This document shows positions 33,338-46,000 of a DNA stretch of 64,000 nt, piece by piece (the stretch's first letter is position 1; every line of letters begins with the position of its first letter). Below the pieces are notes generated by a model, which had not been told where the DNA came from, ran no database searches, and worked only from the letters and a program-made list of their open reading frames with translations. The position numbers and the translations under genes are program-made. This DNA is from Paraphaeosphaeria minitans (taxonomy: Eukaryota > Ascomycota > Dothideomycetes > Pleosporales > Didymosphaeriaceae). Location of the stretch: assembly GCA_015832175.1 (NCBI GenBank), contig WJXW01000014.1:992001-1056000 (forward strand). Reading direction: 5' to 3'.

Positions 33338-34117
33338 CTTGGAGATATGTACTACCTGGGCAATCCAGCGACGCCGCGGCAGGAGTTGCGAACGAAACGG
33401 CCGCAAGAGGAAGCGTCGTGGTACGCAGTTGTTTGCGCAGGGAAAACGCGAGCGTGGTTGGCAGGTGTCTTCGCGGATGGTGCAGCTGCGGTAGTGACAG
33501 GTACCTAGCTTTGGGAAGCCGCGACTGATGCCGGCGTAAACAAGCAAACGGATGTCTGAGCAACGAGAGCAGGAGAGCAGAAGCATCGAAACATCCGAGG
33601 ATCGTTCGTGATACTCGGAGTGAATGCTCTGCGTTTATTGCCATCGCCTTTCTGCTCATGTTACTGTTCGAGTATACCGCATTAGCACCGGGTAACGATT
33701 GCAAAGTGTTTCCTTCAGCAGCTCGATGCCCAAAATCCTTGAATGTCCTTGACCTCCATCCCATTCGGTGATCTGCTTGTCTCAGGAGCAGGAATGCGAT
33801 GTCGTGGAAACCTAGTGGTCAAGTCAATCAAAGGGTGAATTGGTGAGCTGATGAGAGAAGAGAAGAGGAAAGACCTAGGCGAGAAGAAAGTAAAAGAACA
33901 AGTGAGCTCGTTGCGACCGATATTTCCATGCTGGATTACCTCGCTCGCCTCCTCCTAATTTGTGGTATATGCATCGTCCAAATTCCATACAAATCAACAA
34001 CTATTTATCCAATACGTGGACGGATCGCAACAAACTCCACCACTGCCGTTTATCTACAGTCCATCCGTCTACCGACAGCAAACCGAAGTCAAGGCCGATA
34101 TCCGTACAGACGGTCAC
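33338..34117. other. Intergenic, no gene seen
   Basis: About 780 bp: promoter of the unrecognised gene and 3' flank of SHR3. No supported feature. Confidence 0.4.
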
Positions 34118-34788
34118 CTACTGCTTCTTCTTGCCTGTAGTCTTCCTTTCCTGCTCCTTCTCTTCAATCTCCTTGATCTCAGCCTCCTCCTTCCTCAACG
34201 CGTACCACTGGCCGGCTTGTAGCACCAAAACCCCCACGAGCACCAACGCCAAGATGGTGTTACTCGCCGCAAACACCCTAAGGGTGTCCTCCCGGCTGAT
34301 GTAGTCCTCCGCGTTCTCATCCTCGCTGGGATCAATATTGCCGTAGATGCCTGCAGTGACCACACGCAGACCCTTGACGATGTTGGTAATGTACACCGTA
34401 ATGCCAGCCATGTAGAGCACCAGAGACGCTCCGTCAAACAGCATATTGGCCTGCGACGCTTTGTAGAGCTTGGTCAAGAAGCCGAGGAGGCCCGTTCCGA
34501 TGACGATATGCAGGATGCGACTTATGATGGGCGGCGACGCGTGCAGGAACTTGAGGTGGTCCTCAAGGATGTTGAAGTAGACATCGCGCGGGCCTTCCGG
34601 CGTCGTCCAGATGACATTGTAGTCGTAGGGGAACGAGGAGAAGAGGATCCCGAGGAAGAAACACACCGCTGGAAAAGCCTGTCAGTGTCCATCGTTCATG
34701 CGCGTTGCGGTGCCTGAGGCACCGCAAAAGGTGGGGGTTATCGCTTACGCCCGATAATGAGGAATGTTCCAAAGGTTCCTGCTGCCAT
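34118..34788 (-). CDS. SHR3: SHR3-type ER packaging chaperone
   Basis: Exon 1 is 34788-34749 and exon 2 is 34668-34118, giving 196 residues. The 80-nt intron (GTAAGC...TTCCAG, phase 1) joins MAAGTFGTFLIIG to PVCFFLGILFSSFPYDYNVIW, the conserved first membrane segment and luminal loop of Shr3. Four hydrophobic segments are visible, followed by a highly charged cytosolic tail (RKEEAEIKEIEEKEQERK) ending in KKKQ, which fits an ER-retrieval-like lysine tail. Shr3 proteins sit in the ER membrane and help amino-acid permeases fold and enter COPII vesicles. Confidence 0.93.
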
Positions 34789-35385
34789 ATCTGAGACGCA
34801 ATCAGGATCTGGGTGCGATATTGTGCGTTCGTGTGGAAAGTCAGAAGATTGAGGTGGGCGGCTGGACACGGGAACGTTGCTGCGTGCGAAATACGGACGA
34901 CGCTTGTTGGTGTGAAGCTTGGGCTTCTAGGCCAATTGAGATGCGGGATGTTGCGCGTAAGCTTGTTAAGGAAGGTGCGTGCGTTTGTGGCTTGTCACTA
35001 TGTGGCTCGTCTTGCAAGCGATGTTCGCGATAGATGTTGGAAATGGTTCAGGTTGACGATGGTATCCGAGCGCAGGTTTGTCAAGCACGATGATGTCTGG
35101 TTGCAGCCAGGCTGCATCATTGGGCTTGGCGCGCTCGTTGCTCACCATTCACATTTAATATTGCTTGCGAAGCATTGCCGACCCGGAAAGGACATGCAAA
35201 GCTGCGAGACATGCCCCTGACATCGAAGAATGTTTTCAAGAATCGACTGCCATTTTCCCGTGGGCGATACGTAGAAACCTCCTGTGACCAAGCCCGTGCG
35301 AAGTACACATGTACCAATCAACGCCCAATACGCCATGCTTGTTAATCGTCCATGCTCCCTGTCAATATCACCGCCACTTTGTCTT
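34789..35385. other. Intergenic, no gene seen
   Basis: About 600 bp between the SHR3 start and the MCM7 stop. No supported coding frame or motif. Confidence 0.4.
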
Positions 35386-38025
35386 CTAGAAGTCGTTGTC
35401 ATCTTCCATTTCTTCATTACCCGCTTCGATGAAGACGAGTCGTGTGCCTTCTCCGGTTGTTTGCCAGACCTATGGTAAGCGATTAGTGTTTGGAACGTCT
35501 CAAGGTAGTTGCAATGTGGACTTACATCCAGCATCGAGTACTCATCGATCGCCTGCTCGAATTGGTCTGCTGTGAAACCCTTGGCAAGTACCCTTTCCCG
35601 AACTCTGCGCAGGTCGAGCTCGCCACGGCTTCCATCACCCACAGCAGCAGCACCGCTCGCTTCCATGGTTTTGATGAGATGGTAGATCTTGCTGCTGGGT
35701 GTGTGATCATCCCTGCGGCCCTCGTCGACATACAAACTGGCTTTGCTAACTTCGATAAGCCTGAGGGCTTCATCAACATCCTCCGTAATGACCTCCTCAG
35801 CAAACCGTAGACGAGCCAGAGCTTGCGAGAGACGAAGAACACCCAGCAGTGTACGCGCCGAAGTATGCGTGAAGGCTTTCTTGGTGCCCTCATCGCGTTT
35901 CTGTTGCTGTCGCATGCGGACGAAGGCTCCCACTAGATAATCTGACACCTCCTTTGGAATCGTGGGACGGTATGAGCGCGCACGAGCAACCCATTGGCGA
36001 ACTTCTGCGGGGCTGAAGACAACACCACCGGCGGCCTCCGGATGACGGTTGTGCATATGAACATGAGTGACGTGGCGAGCAAGCTCTTCGTCTGAGTCTC
36101 GCGAAGGGGTATCAAGAATGAGGAAAAGAATGTCGAAACGCGACAATAGCGCAGCCGGAAGGTTGATGTTTTCAACGGGGGAAATGCGAGGATTGTAGCG
36201 GCCATATAGAGGGTTAGCCGCCGCTAGGATCGAGGTGCGGGCATTCAGGGTAGTCGTGATACCAGCTTTGCTGATGGATATCGTTTGCTGCTCCATGACT
36301 TCGTGGATTGCGGTCCGATCACTGTCGTCCATCTTGTCGAACTCGTCGATGCAGCACATGCCATTGTCGGCAAGCACAAGAGCACCGCCCTCCAGCACCA
36401 TTTCGTCCGTGACAGGGTCGCGCATGACAGCAGCAGTAAGACCAACTCCACTGCTTCCGCGACCAGTAGTGTATACGCCTCTAGGAGCAACTTTCGTGAT
36501 GTACTTAAGAAGCTGAGATTTGGCCACACCAGGATCACCCATCAGACAAACGTTGATGTCACCACGGATGCGCATGCCGTCTCCAACTTCCTTAGTCACT
36601 CCGCCGATCAACTGAAGAAGCAGGGCCTTCTTCACGTCAACGTGGCCAAATATTTCAGGCGCAATTGAACGAGACAGGTACTCGTAAAGTTGGCCAGTTC
36701 GCTCTAACTCGTTCATCCGCTTCAATGTCGGTTGTGCCAGAACGATATCGTCGTACGCCTTCTTGTGTTGCATCACGTACTGCGCCTCCAGGTAGGTGTC
36801 GGTAAGTAAGCCCGCTCGGATAGCCTTGAAGCCTGTGTAAGGGGTGGGGAGGAAGATGCCAGCGCAGTCCATTACGTCGCCAGGGTTGATCTGTCGTACC
36901 AAATCGCCGTGGCAGTGGATAGTCAGCTGTCGAGGAATGTGACCAACGGGCACTTGATCTGCCATTTCTTGGATCTTGACCTCCTGGAAGGGTAAAAACT
37001 TCGACGCGCGAGTGGATAAGAAAAGTTGACCCTTGGTCTTATTCTTTTTGCACTCTTCCGAAGGACAATCTGCCAAAGGAGTGAACTGTTTGCTCGTCAC
37101 AGGTTGGAAGACCTCGCATCCGCAGCGATCACAAGAGTACGCGTTGACCTGGATAGCAGGCTTGACGTCCGAAACCCTCGTAGCAATTCCACGAACGGTG
37201 ATGAGATGGCCCAGGTGTTCTCCGCGGACGTTTCGCACAGCGAGCGCCTTCATACCTCGCTCACTGCTAGAGCCAGATGGTATTATGGGCTTAAAATTCA
37301 GAGTATAACGGCGCGTTAAGGCAGGAGGAAAGATGAGTTCAGGGGGTGCCTGAGCCCCGTCTTGGCCTCCTTGCTGCTCTTGCATCTTCTCATTCCGTCT
37401 CGACCGTTGGGTCATGATAATGTCCAGAACGTCGTCCTTGAAGCTGCAATAGTTGTCAGCAGGGCCCCGAGTCACCGAGATGGTATCTTACTTTGGCTCC
37501 TCTGAGGGCCGAGGCAGTAGCTGGTCTACAGCTCTCGAGAAAATCTCTATGTAGTGGTGGCAGTTGCGCTCTATGGATTCGACAAGCTTGAACTGGCCCT
37601 CGGGGTCTGCGGCCTTTTCCCACTGTTTCCTGTTAGTTGTTGCATTTCCAGCTGGCAGGGTTGGTGCGCACGATCTCCAGGTCGTTAAGATCAATCAAAA
37701 CATTCGATCTCGTCCTGTCTGCGATGTCCTGCAGCATCTCGACGTATTTTGCCTTGGTCCGAGTGCGTCTCCGATTTGCATTTGGCGCGGGGTTGTCCGA
37801 ATCGTCGAGCATGTCGTATTCGTCATTGTCGCCATCGCCATTGAGGTTCAGATTCTGGAGCTGATCGGCAGCTTCCGTGGACGACGACTTGAAGTTCTGG
37901 AGGAAATCCACGAAGGCGGCTAGAGTCGCATTCATCAGCTACGCTTCAGGTAACATTTTGCGCACGGTAAACAAACCTTCCTGCTCCTCGTAGTTAACGG
38001 GTGACTTCTCGGTAAGAAGTGCCAT
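35386..38025 (-). CDS. MCM7: DNA replication licensing helicase subunit MCM7
   Basis: Exons 38025-37977, 37919-37672, 37622-37492, 37443-35526 and 35469-35386 give 809 residues. Introns are 48-57 nt with matching phases. The acceptor of intron 2 is the least certain, because a CTAACAG sits 7 nt before the one I use. Mcm7 is one of six subunits of the Mcm2-7 ring that unwinds origins and forks in the nucleus. Features: a C4 zinc-binding site (C247, C250, C269, C274 region), Walker [10 protein letters not shown] (about 445-453), Walker B with DEFDKM (about 509-514) and arginine finger SRFD (about 577-580). The ring-subunit signature [21 protein letters not shown] assigns it to Mcm7. Divergent from PEX1. 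Confidence 0.97.
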
Positions 38026-38538
38026 TGCTTCGAGTGTATTTGACGTCTGCGCGACGGGCGGGTGTAAGGCAGAATTGGGGTCCGAGGAGGGGAAGCGGTC
38101 GCAGCAGTGAGGCTGGCCATCTCAAGCGCGTTTGAAGTTTCGCGTTGGTCGCGCGTCGCCAGGGGTGGCAGGCTGTGATTGGCCATCCACAGCAACCAAT
38201 GGAAAGGTCGGGCTATCCATGGCAAAGTCTCCAGATGTCCGCTTTTGCATCTTGATTAACGAATGGTTCGTGGTACTCGCTGTGTGTAATAGTACAATTC
38301 ACCATAGAATATAACAGACAACTCCGGCTTGGCAAAAACTCTTTATCAATGTCTCCAATTTAGACACGCTTTAACAATGCTCCTCGCAGCTCTTTCTGCC
38401 GCGCGTGACCGCCTGAAGAGCTCCCAGCTCCCAGATGTCGGCGCCGACAACCTCGGCATGCCCAGTGAGCGCAGTCGGAACTGCTGCACATGCGGCGGGC
38501 CTTTCCCCTGCACTTCACTCTGTATTATTATCGCTGCG
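38026..38538. promoter_or_regulatory. Divergent promoter MCM7/PEX1 with clustered CGCG words
   Basis: About 510 bp between the start codons. Near 38124-38160, on the MCM7 side, are AGCGCGTTT, TTTCGCGTT and TCGCGCGTCGC within about 40 bp. These resemble MBF/E2F-type G1/S elements (ACGCGT and TTTCGCG families) that control replication genes in fungi. No exact ACGCGT is present, so the assignment is an inference. Confidence 0.4.
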
Positions 38539-41500
38539 ATGGCGCCGCCAAAGAAGCCTGCGGGACAGATCGTGCAAGCTGAAATTGTGCTTCAACAGTC
38601 TCTGAAAAATTGCCTGGTTAACCTGCCCTCGTCGCTGGTCTCTGTGCTGGTCAATGCGAACACCGTATGCGCTGCGGAACTTCCTTCAAGTAACCACGCT
38701 GACTCGTCCGGCACAGGTCGCGCAGAGCGTCGTGGTCGAACTCTCCTACCGCCAACCTCCTCCTCCCGGCGCCTCGGAGCCCAAGAAAGCCTCGCCGCAG
38801 AAGTCCGTGTTCCTGGGATGGACAGGCATGCAGAGCAAGCGCAAGCTTGCTTCTGTTGTCGGTCGCGGTGGATTGACCGGTACAAGAGGTGGTCCCGCTG
38901 CCGGCCAGCAAGATGTGCAGACAGTCGAGGTGGACATGACATTTGCCCGCCTGATCGGTTTGAATGAGGGGCAAAAGGCTGGGATACTGCTGCACGTGGA
39001 CCCGCCCCAGGCGCATACCATTAATATCGAGCCATTGACACCGGTCGACTGGGAGATGATCGAGCTGCATGCTCAGTTCCTGGAGTTGAACTTCCTTTCG
39101 CAGTTACGCGCCTTACCCAACCCGCAAGGCCAGTCCGCTCATCCATTGACCCTCCATCTATCGCCGACTACGACCGCTAACATCACCGTAACCTCGGTCA
39201 CCCCCGCACCACCTGTAGAATCTCAGTTCGTAAAGATATCGCCTGATGCGGAAGTTGTCGTTGCCCCGAAAACCCGACAAAAGGCGGAGCGTACATCTTC
39301 TGGACGTGAAAGCCGGAGCGTTGGCGGGGCGTCAAGGAAGAGTGGAAAAAGCAGTACAAGTACGGTCAGGCGGCGAAGCGGTCGAGACGAAAACACCAGT
39401 CGTGGCGTGGTCTTTCTTCGCGGAGTGGACCGAACTGTCGCACAAGAGTGGTTTGATGAAGAAGATGCCTCTGGCGCAGAAGGACTCAAGATCTGGGTGG
39501 ACAAGGATGCTCTTCTTACCAAAGCGCTAAAGGGGGTCACCTGGGTATCTGTGGCTGTCGTAAAGCCGGCAGGTCTACAAGAGCCGGTCGATATGTCGAA
39601 AGAGCAGGAACAAGAGAAAGCTGCTGCGCGCGTGGTGGCCAGAATCGAAACATGGGACGACGCCCCAGATAGCCGTCACGTCGCTCTGTCGTCTGACCTG
39701 TGTCGAGTACTTGGCTGTGGAGGCTTTGTAGGCGGTCTTGTTCGCTTGGAAGCTGCTCCAAACCAAACTGCGAAGCCTTCTTCCATAAAACCGCAAGGCG
39801 CTGCCTCCAAAGACAAGGATTCGTTCGTCAAAGCAATCAGGATCCTGCCATTTTCTTCTGTCGGAAGCCAAGCAAACGCCTCACTACGATTTGGTGGTGA
39901 GTCCAAGCAGGACCAGGAAGAGGCGATAAAGCGAGTCAGGGAAGCCTATGGGCAAAAGAATGGGCTTCTGGATGGTCCTGTCACTGATGGCATGGTATTA
40001 CCTTCTACGAGCGACTCCGGCTTGAACTGGCAGGGCGGCATAGTGCGATTTGAACCTCCGCAACCCCCTTCCGGCATCTCGTGGATATCTTTCCCAGAAA
40101 GGAAGCCTGCTATGGAACTCGGTGCGGATATTCCCACACCTTCAAGCTGGACAAGGGGTGTACATCAAGGAGACTCACTTCCTACCACGCAACCAACGTT
40201 GGTTGGTATTGATGCTTTGATCGAGCAGTTACGATCACACCTGACCCACAATTCATCTGTCTTGTTGACAGGAGGACTTGGTGCAGGCAAGACGGAATGC
40301 GCTCAAGTTCTAGCTCACCAACTTCGCGCTGAGTTCCTATTCAACACTGTTTACTTCTCTTGCCGCAAGCTCGTCACCGATGAAATTCGAGTGTCCACGA
40401 TCAAGGAGACACTTACCCGTCTGTTCGCATCGGCGGCTTGGGGCGCCAGAAACGGCGGCAATTCTGTGGTGATTTTGGACGACCTGGACAAGCTGTGTCC
40501 TGTCGAAACCGAGCTACAAGTGGGCAATGAGAATGGGCGAAGTCGACATGCCAGTGAAAGCATCGTGGCCATTGTCCGCCAGTACTGCACCTTGGACTCT
40601 GGAGTAGTTCTACTAGCTACAGCACAGGGGAAAGAGTCGCTCAACAATGTAGTTGTTGGTGGACACATCGTGCGAGAGATCGTCAGTCTCAAGGCTCCGA
40701 ACAAAGACGGCAGACGAAGAGTACTCGAAATGCTCGCACGCCAGGATGAGAAACCCCGGCCGAAGTTGTCGAATGGTGCACACTTCTCTGGGCATGCCTT
40801 CCCTGCCTCGCCTTCAAACAGTCGACCAAGCACCTCGCATCGCAGCCAGGCAAGTGCCTCCAGTATTCATTATGCCGCTGAAACAGAAGAGGACGGGTTC
40901 GTGATAGAAGCGTCCATCGACTTTTTGGAACTTGCTGGACAAACCGACGGATATATGCCTGGTGACCTGGTTCTGCTTACGTCACGAGCACGGAATGAAG
41001 CGCTCATACGTTCAGTCACAGACTCGTCCAGCACGGGAACAATCTCGTTGACAAAGGAGGACTACACCCAAGCACTTGCTGGCTTCACTCCGGCATCTCT
41101 ACGCAATGTAACGCTACAGTTATCTACCACGAAATGGGATTCGATAGGTGGCCTCCACGATACACGGCAGATACTGCTGGAAACACTGCAGTACCCAACG
41201 ACTTATGCACCCATCTTCGCACAATGTCCTCTACGGCTACGATCCGGTCTTCTTCTCTACGGATATCCCGGTTGCGGAAAGACGCTACTGGCATCTGCTG
41301 TAGCAGGGGAATGTGGACTTAACTTTATATCGGTCAAGGGACCGGAAATTCTCAACAAGTACATTGGTGCATCGGAAAAGTCTGTTCGAGATCTGTTCGA
41401 GCGCGCCGAAGCCGCCAGGCCGTGCGTTCTCTTCTTCGACGAATTCGACTCCATTGCCCCTAAGCGCGGCCACGACTCTACCGGTGTCACGGATCGCGTG

Positions 41501-42328
41501 GTCAACCAGTTGCTCACGCAAATGGATGGCGCAGAGGGTTTGAGCGGTGTATACGTCCTGGCCGCTACGTCTCGACCAGACTTGATCGATCCGGCCCTTC
41601 TTCGCCCAGGACGTCTAGACAAGAGCCTCATCTGTGACATGCCAGGGTTAGAAGAACGCGTTGGCATACTCAAGGCCGTCACGCGAAAGTTGCATCTCGC
41701 TCCCTCACTTCTAGAAACTGGTCCTGAGGGCGAGAACCTGCGCGAAATTGCTCAACGGACAGAGGGGTACTCGGGGGCAGATCTCCAGGCGGTGGTTTAC
41801 AATGCTCAACTTGAGGCGATTCACGACGTGTTGGGCGATTCCGAGCAGGGTGATCCCACCAAGAGCGGAGGTGCAAAGAAGAAGCCAGGCTCCGAGACCA
41901 GAGGCAAGCAAGGGAAGGCAAACCGCGTGCCGGCGTTCACACACTTCCGATTTGGTGAAGCCAACGCCACACCAGGTGGTGCCAAACCGATCCCTTCTAG
42001 TCAACTGACGGAGCGCGCTCTCATCGCACAAAAGATCCAGGCACTCCAAGCGATGCGGCGAAAGCAAAAGCAGCTTCAGCAGCAACAGCGACCCGGTAGC
42101 AAAGACGAAGAGGATGAAGATGATGCCAAGGAGGGGGAAGAACGGAAAGAGCCGCAGATCCAGTGGTCGCACATGGAGAGCTCGTTGGGCACGACGCGAA
42201 GCAGCATCAGCGCACAGGAGCGGCGCAGACTCGAGAGCATCTACAGGGAGTTCGTCGTCGGGCGCAACGGCGAGATGCCCAGTGGACAGGGTGGGACCGA
42301 GATAGGTGGCAGGTCGAGCTTGATGTAG
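38539..42328 (+). CDS. PEX1: Peroxisome biogenesis AAA ATPase PEX1
   Basis: Exon 1 is 38539-38664 and exon 2 is 38717-42328, giving 1245 residues. The 52-nt intron (GTATGC...CACAG) is phase 0 and joins CLVNLPSSLVSVLVNANT to VAQSVVVELSY, the Pex1 N-terminal double-psi-barrel region. Two AAA modules follow. D1 has Walker A GGLGAGKTE (about residue 560) and a Walker B with LDDLDKL. D2 has GYPGCGKTLL (about 890), FFDEFDSIAPKRG and the SRH-like ATSRPDLIDPALLRPGRLDK. Pex1 with Pex6 extracts ubiquitinated Pex5 from the peroxisomal membrane for reuse. The upstream in-frame ATG at 38329 was rejected because MAPPKKPAG matches the expected N-terminus. Confidence 0.96.
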
Positions 42329-43871
42329 CGTGGAGAGTGGCAAGACACTCTCGTACGTGGATAGTAGGTATCTACCAAGATGTTGGGGGTGGATAGAAAG
42401 CTCAATTGACGTTCCAAACGGGCACGAAACGGGCCAGCGTTTGTGACGAAGTAAGGTGGGAGGGTCAAACGAAACCAAACCATCGAGGCGCCAATGCGCG
42501 CCCCGGACTTGGCGCAGATGCAGCGCCAGTGACGAAAAGCTTGGGTGGTGATCGCTCGGCAACCAAGTCACACGGGGGGGCAGCCTCACAGTTGCAGTTG
42601 CTGCGTGGGATTCGGCGTGCCGGTGGCGGGCGTTGGGGCGGGCGTGCGCAAATTGTGCATCGGAAGCGTCCCAGGGCGAGGCTCGAAGGGTAGTAGCACC
42701 GAGATGCCGTCCGGCGTCCAGAAATGCCTCATCTCTTGGGGGTTTTCGCGCCGAGGCATGGCGGCGGCTCATTTAGATAAGCGTGCCATGACCTAATGGC
42801 CTGCAGCGCGCTGAGTGTGCCATGCGAAGGCGGGCGACGCTAGTCAAGGATCCGCAGTGGAGCCGACAGTCGGGGCGGGCAGCCGCGAACCAGGAACGCG
42901 CCGACAGTCGGTGTGGTGGCTTTGGCTTTGGCTTTGGCTTTGGCTTCGGCGCAAGAAGCTGCGGCGGTGAATTGCACGTTGGTGGGTAAGAGAGAGGCCA
43001 TGCATGCCAACGGTAGATTCTTCCTACACTATCAAAACCACCTACCTACGTGCCTGCCTTCTAAATGTCCTGCGCGAATGCCCGCGCCGAGCTGCCGATC
43101 GCCCACACCTCCATCACCTCCATCATTCCTGCCCTCTGGCCGCCCCGCTGTTTTCTCATTGGCTGACTCGCCTAGCTCCTGCCCGGCCAAGCACCATTTC
43201 ATCGCTCTTTCAGTCCACGCCGCTCCTCATCATCTCCACTGAGCCCACTGCAACTCCTCGAGCCCACCAACTCGACGTCCACAGCTACGCGATCCAGGTA
43301 CGTGTGCTATTCCCGTTGTCTAGGCGATCAATTGCCATGGGGTGCCAGAGCCGGACGACCCGCCGGTCCCGTGCGGCCAAACCTGCCCGAACAAATGCCT
43401 CATGAAAGCAGAATTTTCGGCGACCCGCTCCTCTTATAAGCCCGCTACCCGCCCCAGACCTGTGCCCGCTTTGTTTTGGATGTTCTGCCTTGCCGTCTTC
43501 TCGAGTCCATCTCCACGCCAGTTTTCGCGACGCCGACCCGATTGATCCGCTGACCAGCTCCCGTCCTCAACAGCTTTCCGGACAGCTTGCAAGCCATCAT
43601 CAATCGACTCAATTCCTGGAACCCACGTTCTCCGTCGTAAAGGTACGCTGAACCACCCGCCTGCGAGGCAATGGGACCAATTTCGGGACTTTGTTGCCCG
43701 GGGACCGTGTCGACGTTTCTTTCGCAGCCAGCCTACCGCCAGTGGAATCCTCGTTCATAAACAAGGCCCAAGCTCTCGACGCGATTTCGCCAATGTCTTC
43801 GCGCCCCGCCGACCGGTTATCAGACTCTTTGAGAACGTGCAACTGACATCACTCCGCAGAACTCAGTCACA
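42329..43871. other. Intergenic and 5' leader of the 57-residue gene
   Basis: About 1.5 kb. It contains a GGCTTT hexanucleotide run (42917-42950), a TATA-like TATAA at 43436-43440 and a possible 5' UTR intron from a GTACGC donor near 43641 to a CCGCAG acceptor near 43859. No supported protein gene. Confidence 0.45.
42917..42950. repeat. GGCTTT hexanucleotide repeat
   Basis: About five perfect units of GGCTTT ending in a diverged GGCTTC. It lies in the intergenic region; direction and function are unknown. Confidence 0.85.
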
Positions 43872-44101
43872 ATGGCCGCTATCGACATGTCTCTCGCTGC
43901 CTCCCAGCTCACCAAGCGAGCAAACTTTGCATCCCGGGAACCCGGTGTCATCGTTGTTTTCGCCATCGTCGGTGCCGTCGCCATCCTGATGATCGGCCTG
44001 CTGATCTCCAAGAGGGTAGGATTGTTCTCTCTCTCAAGTACTAGACCCAACGAAGCTGACCTTGACATCAGATGTCTGCCCGCAAGGCTGGCGTCGTTTA
44101 A
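43872..44101 (+). CDS. 57-residue single-TM conserved fungal protein
   Basis: Exon 1 is 43872-44015 and exon 2 is 44072-44101. The 56-nt intron (GTAGGA...CATCAG, branch GCTGAC) is phase 0. The product is a short basic and Ser-rich N-terminus, NFASREPGVIVVFAIVGAVA running into one strong membrane helix (about residues 22-43), then SKR-MSARKAGVV at the end. I recognise this tiny protein pattern (REPGVIVVFAIVGAVA and MSARKAG) from other filamentous ascomycetes, without a known function. If the intron is retained the frame runs on to 44162, so unspliced models would give a false 96-residue protein. Confidence 0.75.
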
Positions 44102-46000
44102 AGATACCCCGTCGGAGATTGTGGATGGACGAGACTGGATGAGGAGAGTTGGGGCTGCATAATTCATCGTTCCGGATGATGCAATCGCTAAGATCTGCCA
44201 AAGAGTTGGTTGTTGGGACAATCTTCGCTAGACAAGATGATCTACAGCACATGTTGCGCTGCCCCACGAGGTGTATATCGTTTTTGTATACCACGTTTAC
44301 CCATGGAGAAATGAGCTTCCCTTCGGTTGCGCTGTGGATCGGACGCCTGGTACGAAGGGTCCGTGGTAATAATAAATAGTCTGATACCTCCGGCTTGAAC
44401 CAACACGTAATCGCAAGCATTTATGAACTACAGCAATACATGAATTCCTACGCAGAAATGCTTCTGGCTACCCTAGCTTGCGCCACCAGCAGAGGAAGCT
44501 GTCTTACCACCCAAAAGTACTATGATTCATGGTTTATCAAACGGCGGTGACATTAGATCGTCCCAAATTAGCGGCTATTTTTCTTCTCCGAGCTACTTCC
44601 TGCCAAACGACAAGGGCGGCTGAGGCTCCCTCGTACGAGCTCTCCGACTGGCATCGCATCGCGCCTTCTTGGGACGATTCGCGCTAGCCATGGCCGCTTA
44701 ATCACCCGTCTCACCCGCGAGCAGGTCGAATGCTTCGTCATTGTTATGCCGCCTACCGCGTTCCACGCCGATAGATAACCCATCCACCTGCGTGATCCAT
44801 CTAACCTCAGCCATACGCGATCCCTTTTGGCAAGGCTCCGGAATTCGACCAAACGACCCGAGTACGGTGTGGGACAACAAGCCCGCCCCCATCAGGGTTG
44901 AACGTTAGCTCCACACACCCTACGTTCACAACGCACGCCACTGTGCATACGCGCCGCTCGTGCAATGTATGACCGGGCGACACGCATCTCACATCGCCGG
45001 GCCGGAAATTGAGCGCGTGTGTGGGGGTGTTTGCGACGCATTTCGGAAGGGCCATTGCGGCTTGGGATAGGTAGCCGTGTGGAGGGCTTGCTGAAAAAAA
45101 AAGAAGCAAAGTTTGGGAGCTGACCTCTTCGCTGCAATCGCTACTTTCGTATCAACAAGCATCCGATCCACGAGACGAGATCTTTGCGCTGCTTGGTCTA
45201 GCTGCAGAGTTAAGGCTCCGGAAGAGTGGCCTAGAGGATTGATGCTAGAGTACAGTCGTGCCACGCAAAGACGTTTACATGGCATGCACCTCACGGATGA
45301 AGATGTCCTCCGGACGATTTTACTTCTCACCTCCGCCGGCCTGACACGAGAAGGAAGATGCTCGCCATGAGACCGTGTCGCATTTCGGCGCGTTGTTGCA
45401 AACAGCAATACCGAACACGGCTTAGGCAGAAGGTGAAGAAGGTTCAATGTACAGCATCCGCATAATTTTCAGGTCCAACCTCAGCATCTCCACACTGACA
45501 CCCAGTCTCACTCCTCCCATCTCCACCCATGCGCTCCAAACACCTCTAGAACGCAGCATATCCTCGTCTGAGAACCTCTTGACAACGCCGGTGTTTGAGG
45601 CCGAAGAAAACCAAGCCGATCCAACGAGGTATACATCCTGCGTTGGCGCCGATGCTCTACCGGCGGCTCTTCGTCACATCGACGGGTCACTTGGAATTGG
45701 GCCCTGCGGCATGCGTTAGCAAAAGAAAACTGGAGACAAACCGTAAGTAATAAGACGGTTTTGGGATTTGAAGAGACAATAGAAATGGCCCAGCTCGCAT
45801 AGGGAAATCAAGAATCCGGAAGAGCCGTTCAGTCTTGACGGCTTTCAAGATACTGTTCGAGGATTGATTTCGAATATGTAGTGGCATGAAGATTGTTCCA
45901 ACCCATGATTTAGGTAAGCTACCTCACACTCAAAAACGAATCTGAGAAAGTCTGATCTTGTATTGCATGCATTGCTACCTACGCTTCTGCTCTTTCCAAG
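44102..46000. other. Intergenic region with a HET-domain relic
   Basis: About 1.9 kb without an intact gene. The only recognisable coding trace is the decayed HET-like segment at 45108-45345. Confidence 0.5.
45108..45345 (+). pseudogene. HET-domain (heterokaryon incompatibility) gene relic
   Basis: One frame from 45108 reads KVWELTSSLQSLLSYQQ and then ASDPRDEIFALLGLAAE. The S/TDPRDxxFALLGL motif is the hallmark of fungal HET domains. That frame stops at TGA 45240-45242. The expected continuation, a tyrosine-serine rich stretch LEYSRATQRR, is found in another frame from about 45245. No intron explains the shift, and no start, upstream HET blocks or downstream domain is found. HET proteins trigger cell death on non-self fusion in filamentous ascomycetes; this copy is clearly non-functional. 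Confidence 0.6.

Noticed and set aside
44807..45075. Minus-strand frame starting MALPKCVAN with a KOW-like look (RPGDVRCVSPGHTL)
   Set aside because: It is short, other frames are equally open, there is no recognised family, and it lies opposite the region leading into the HET relic.
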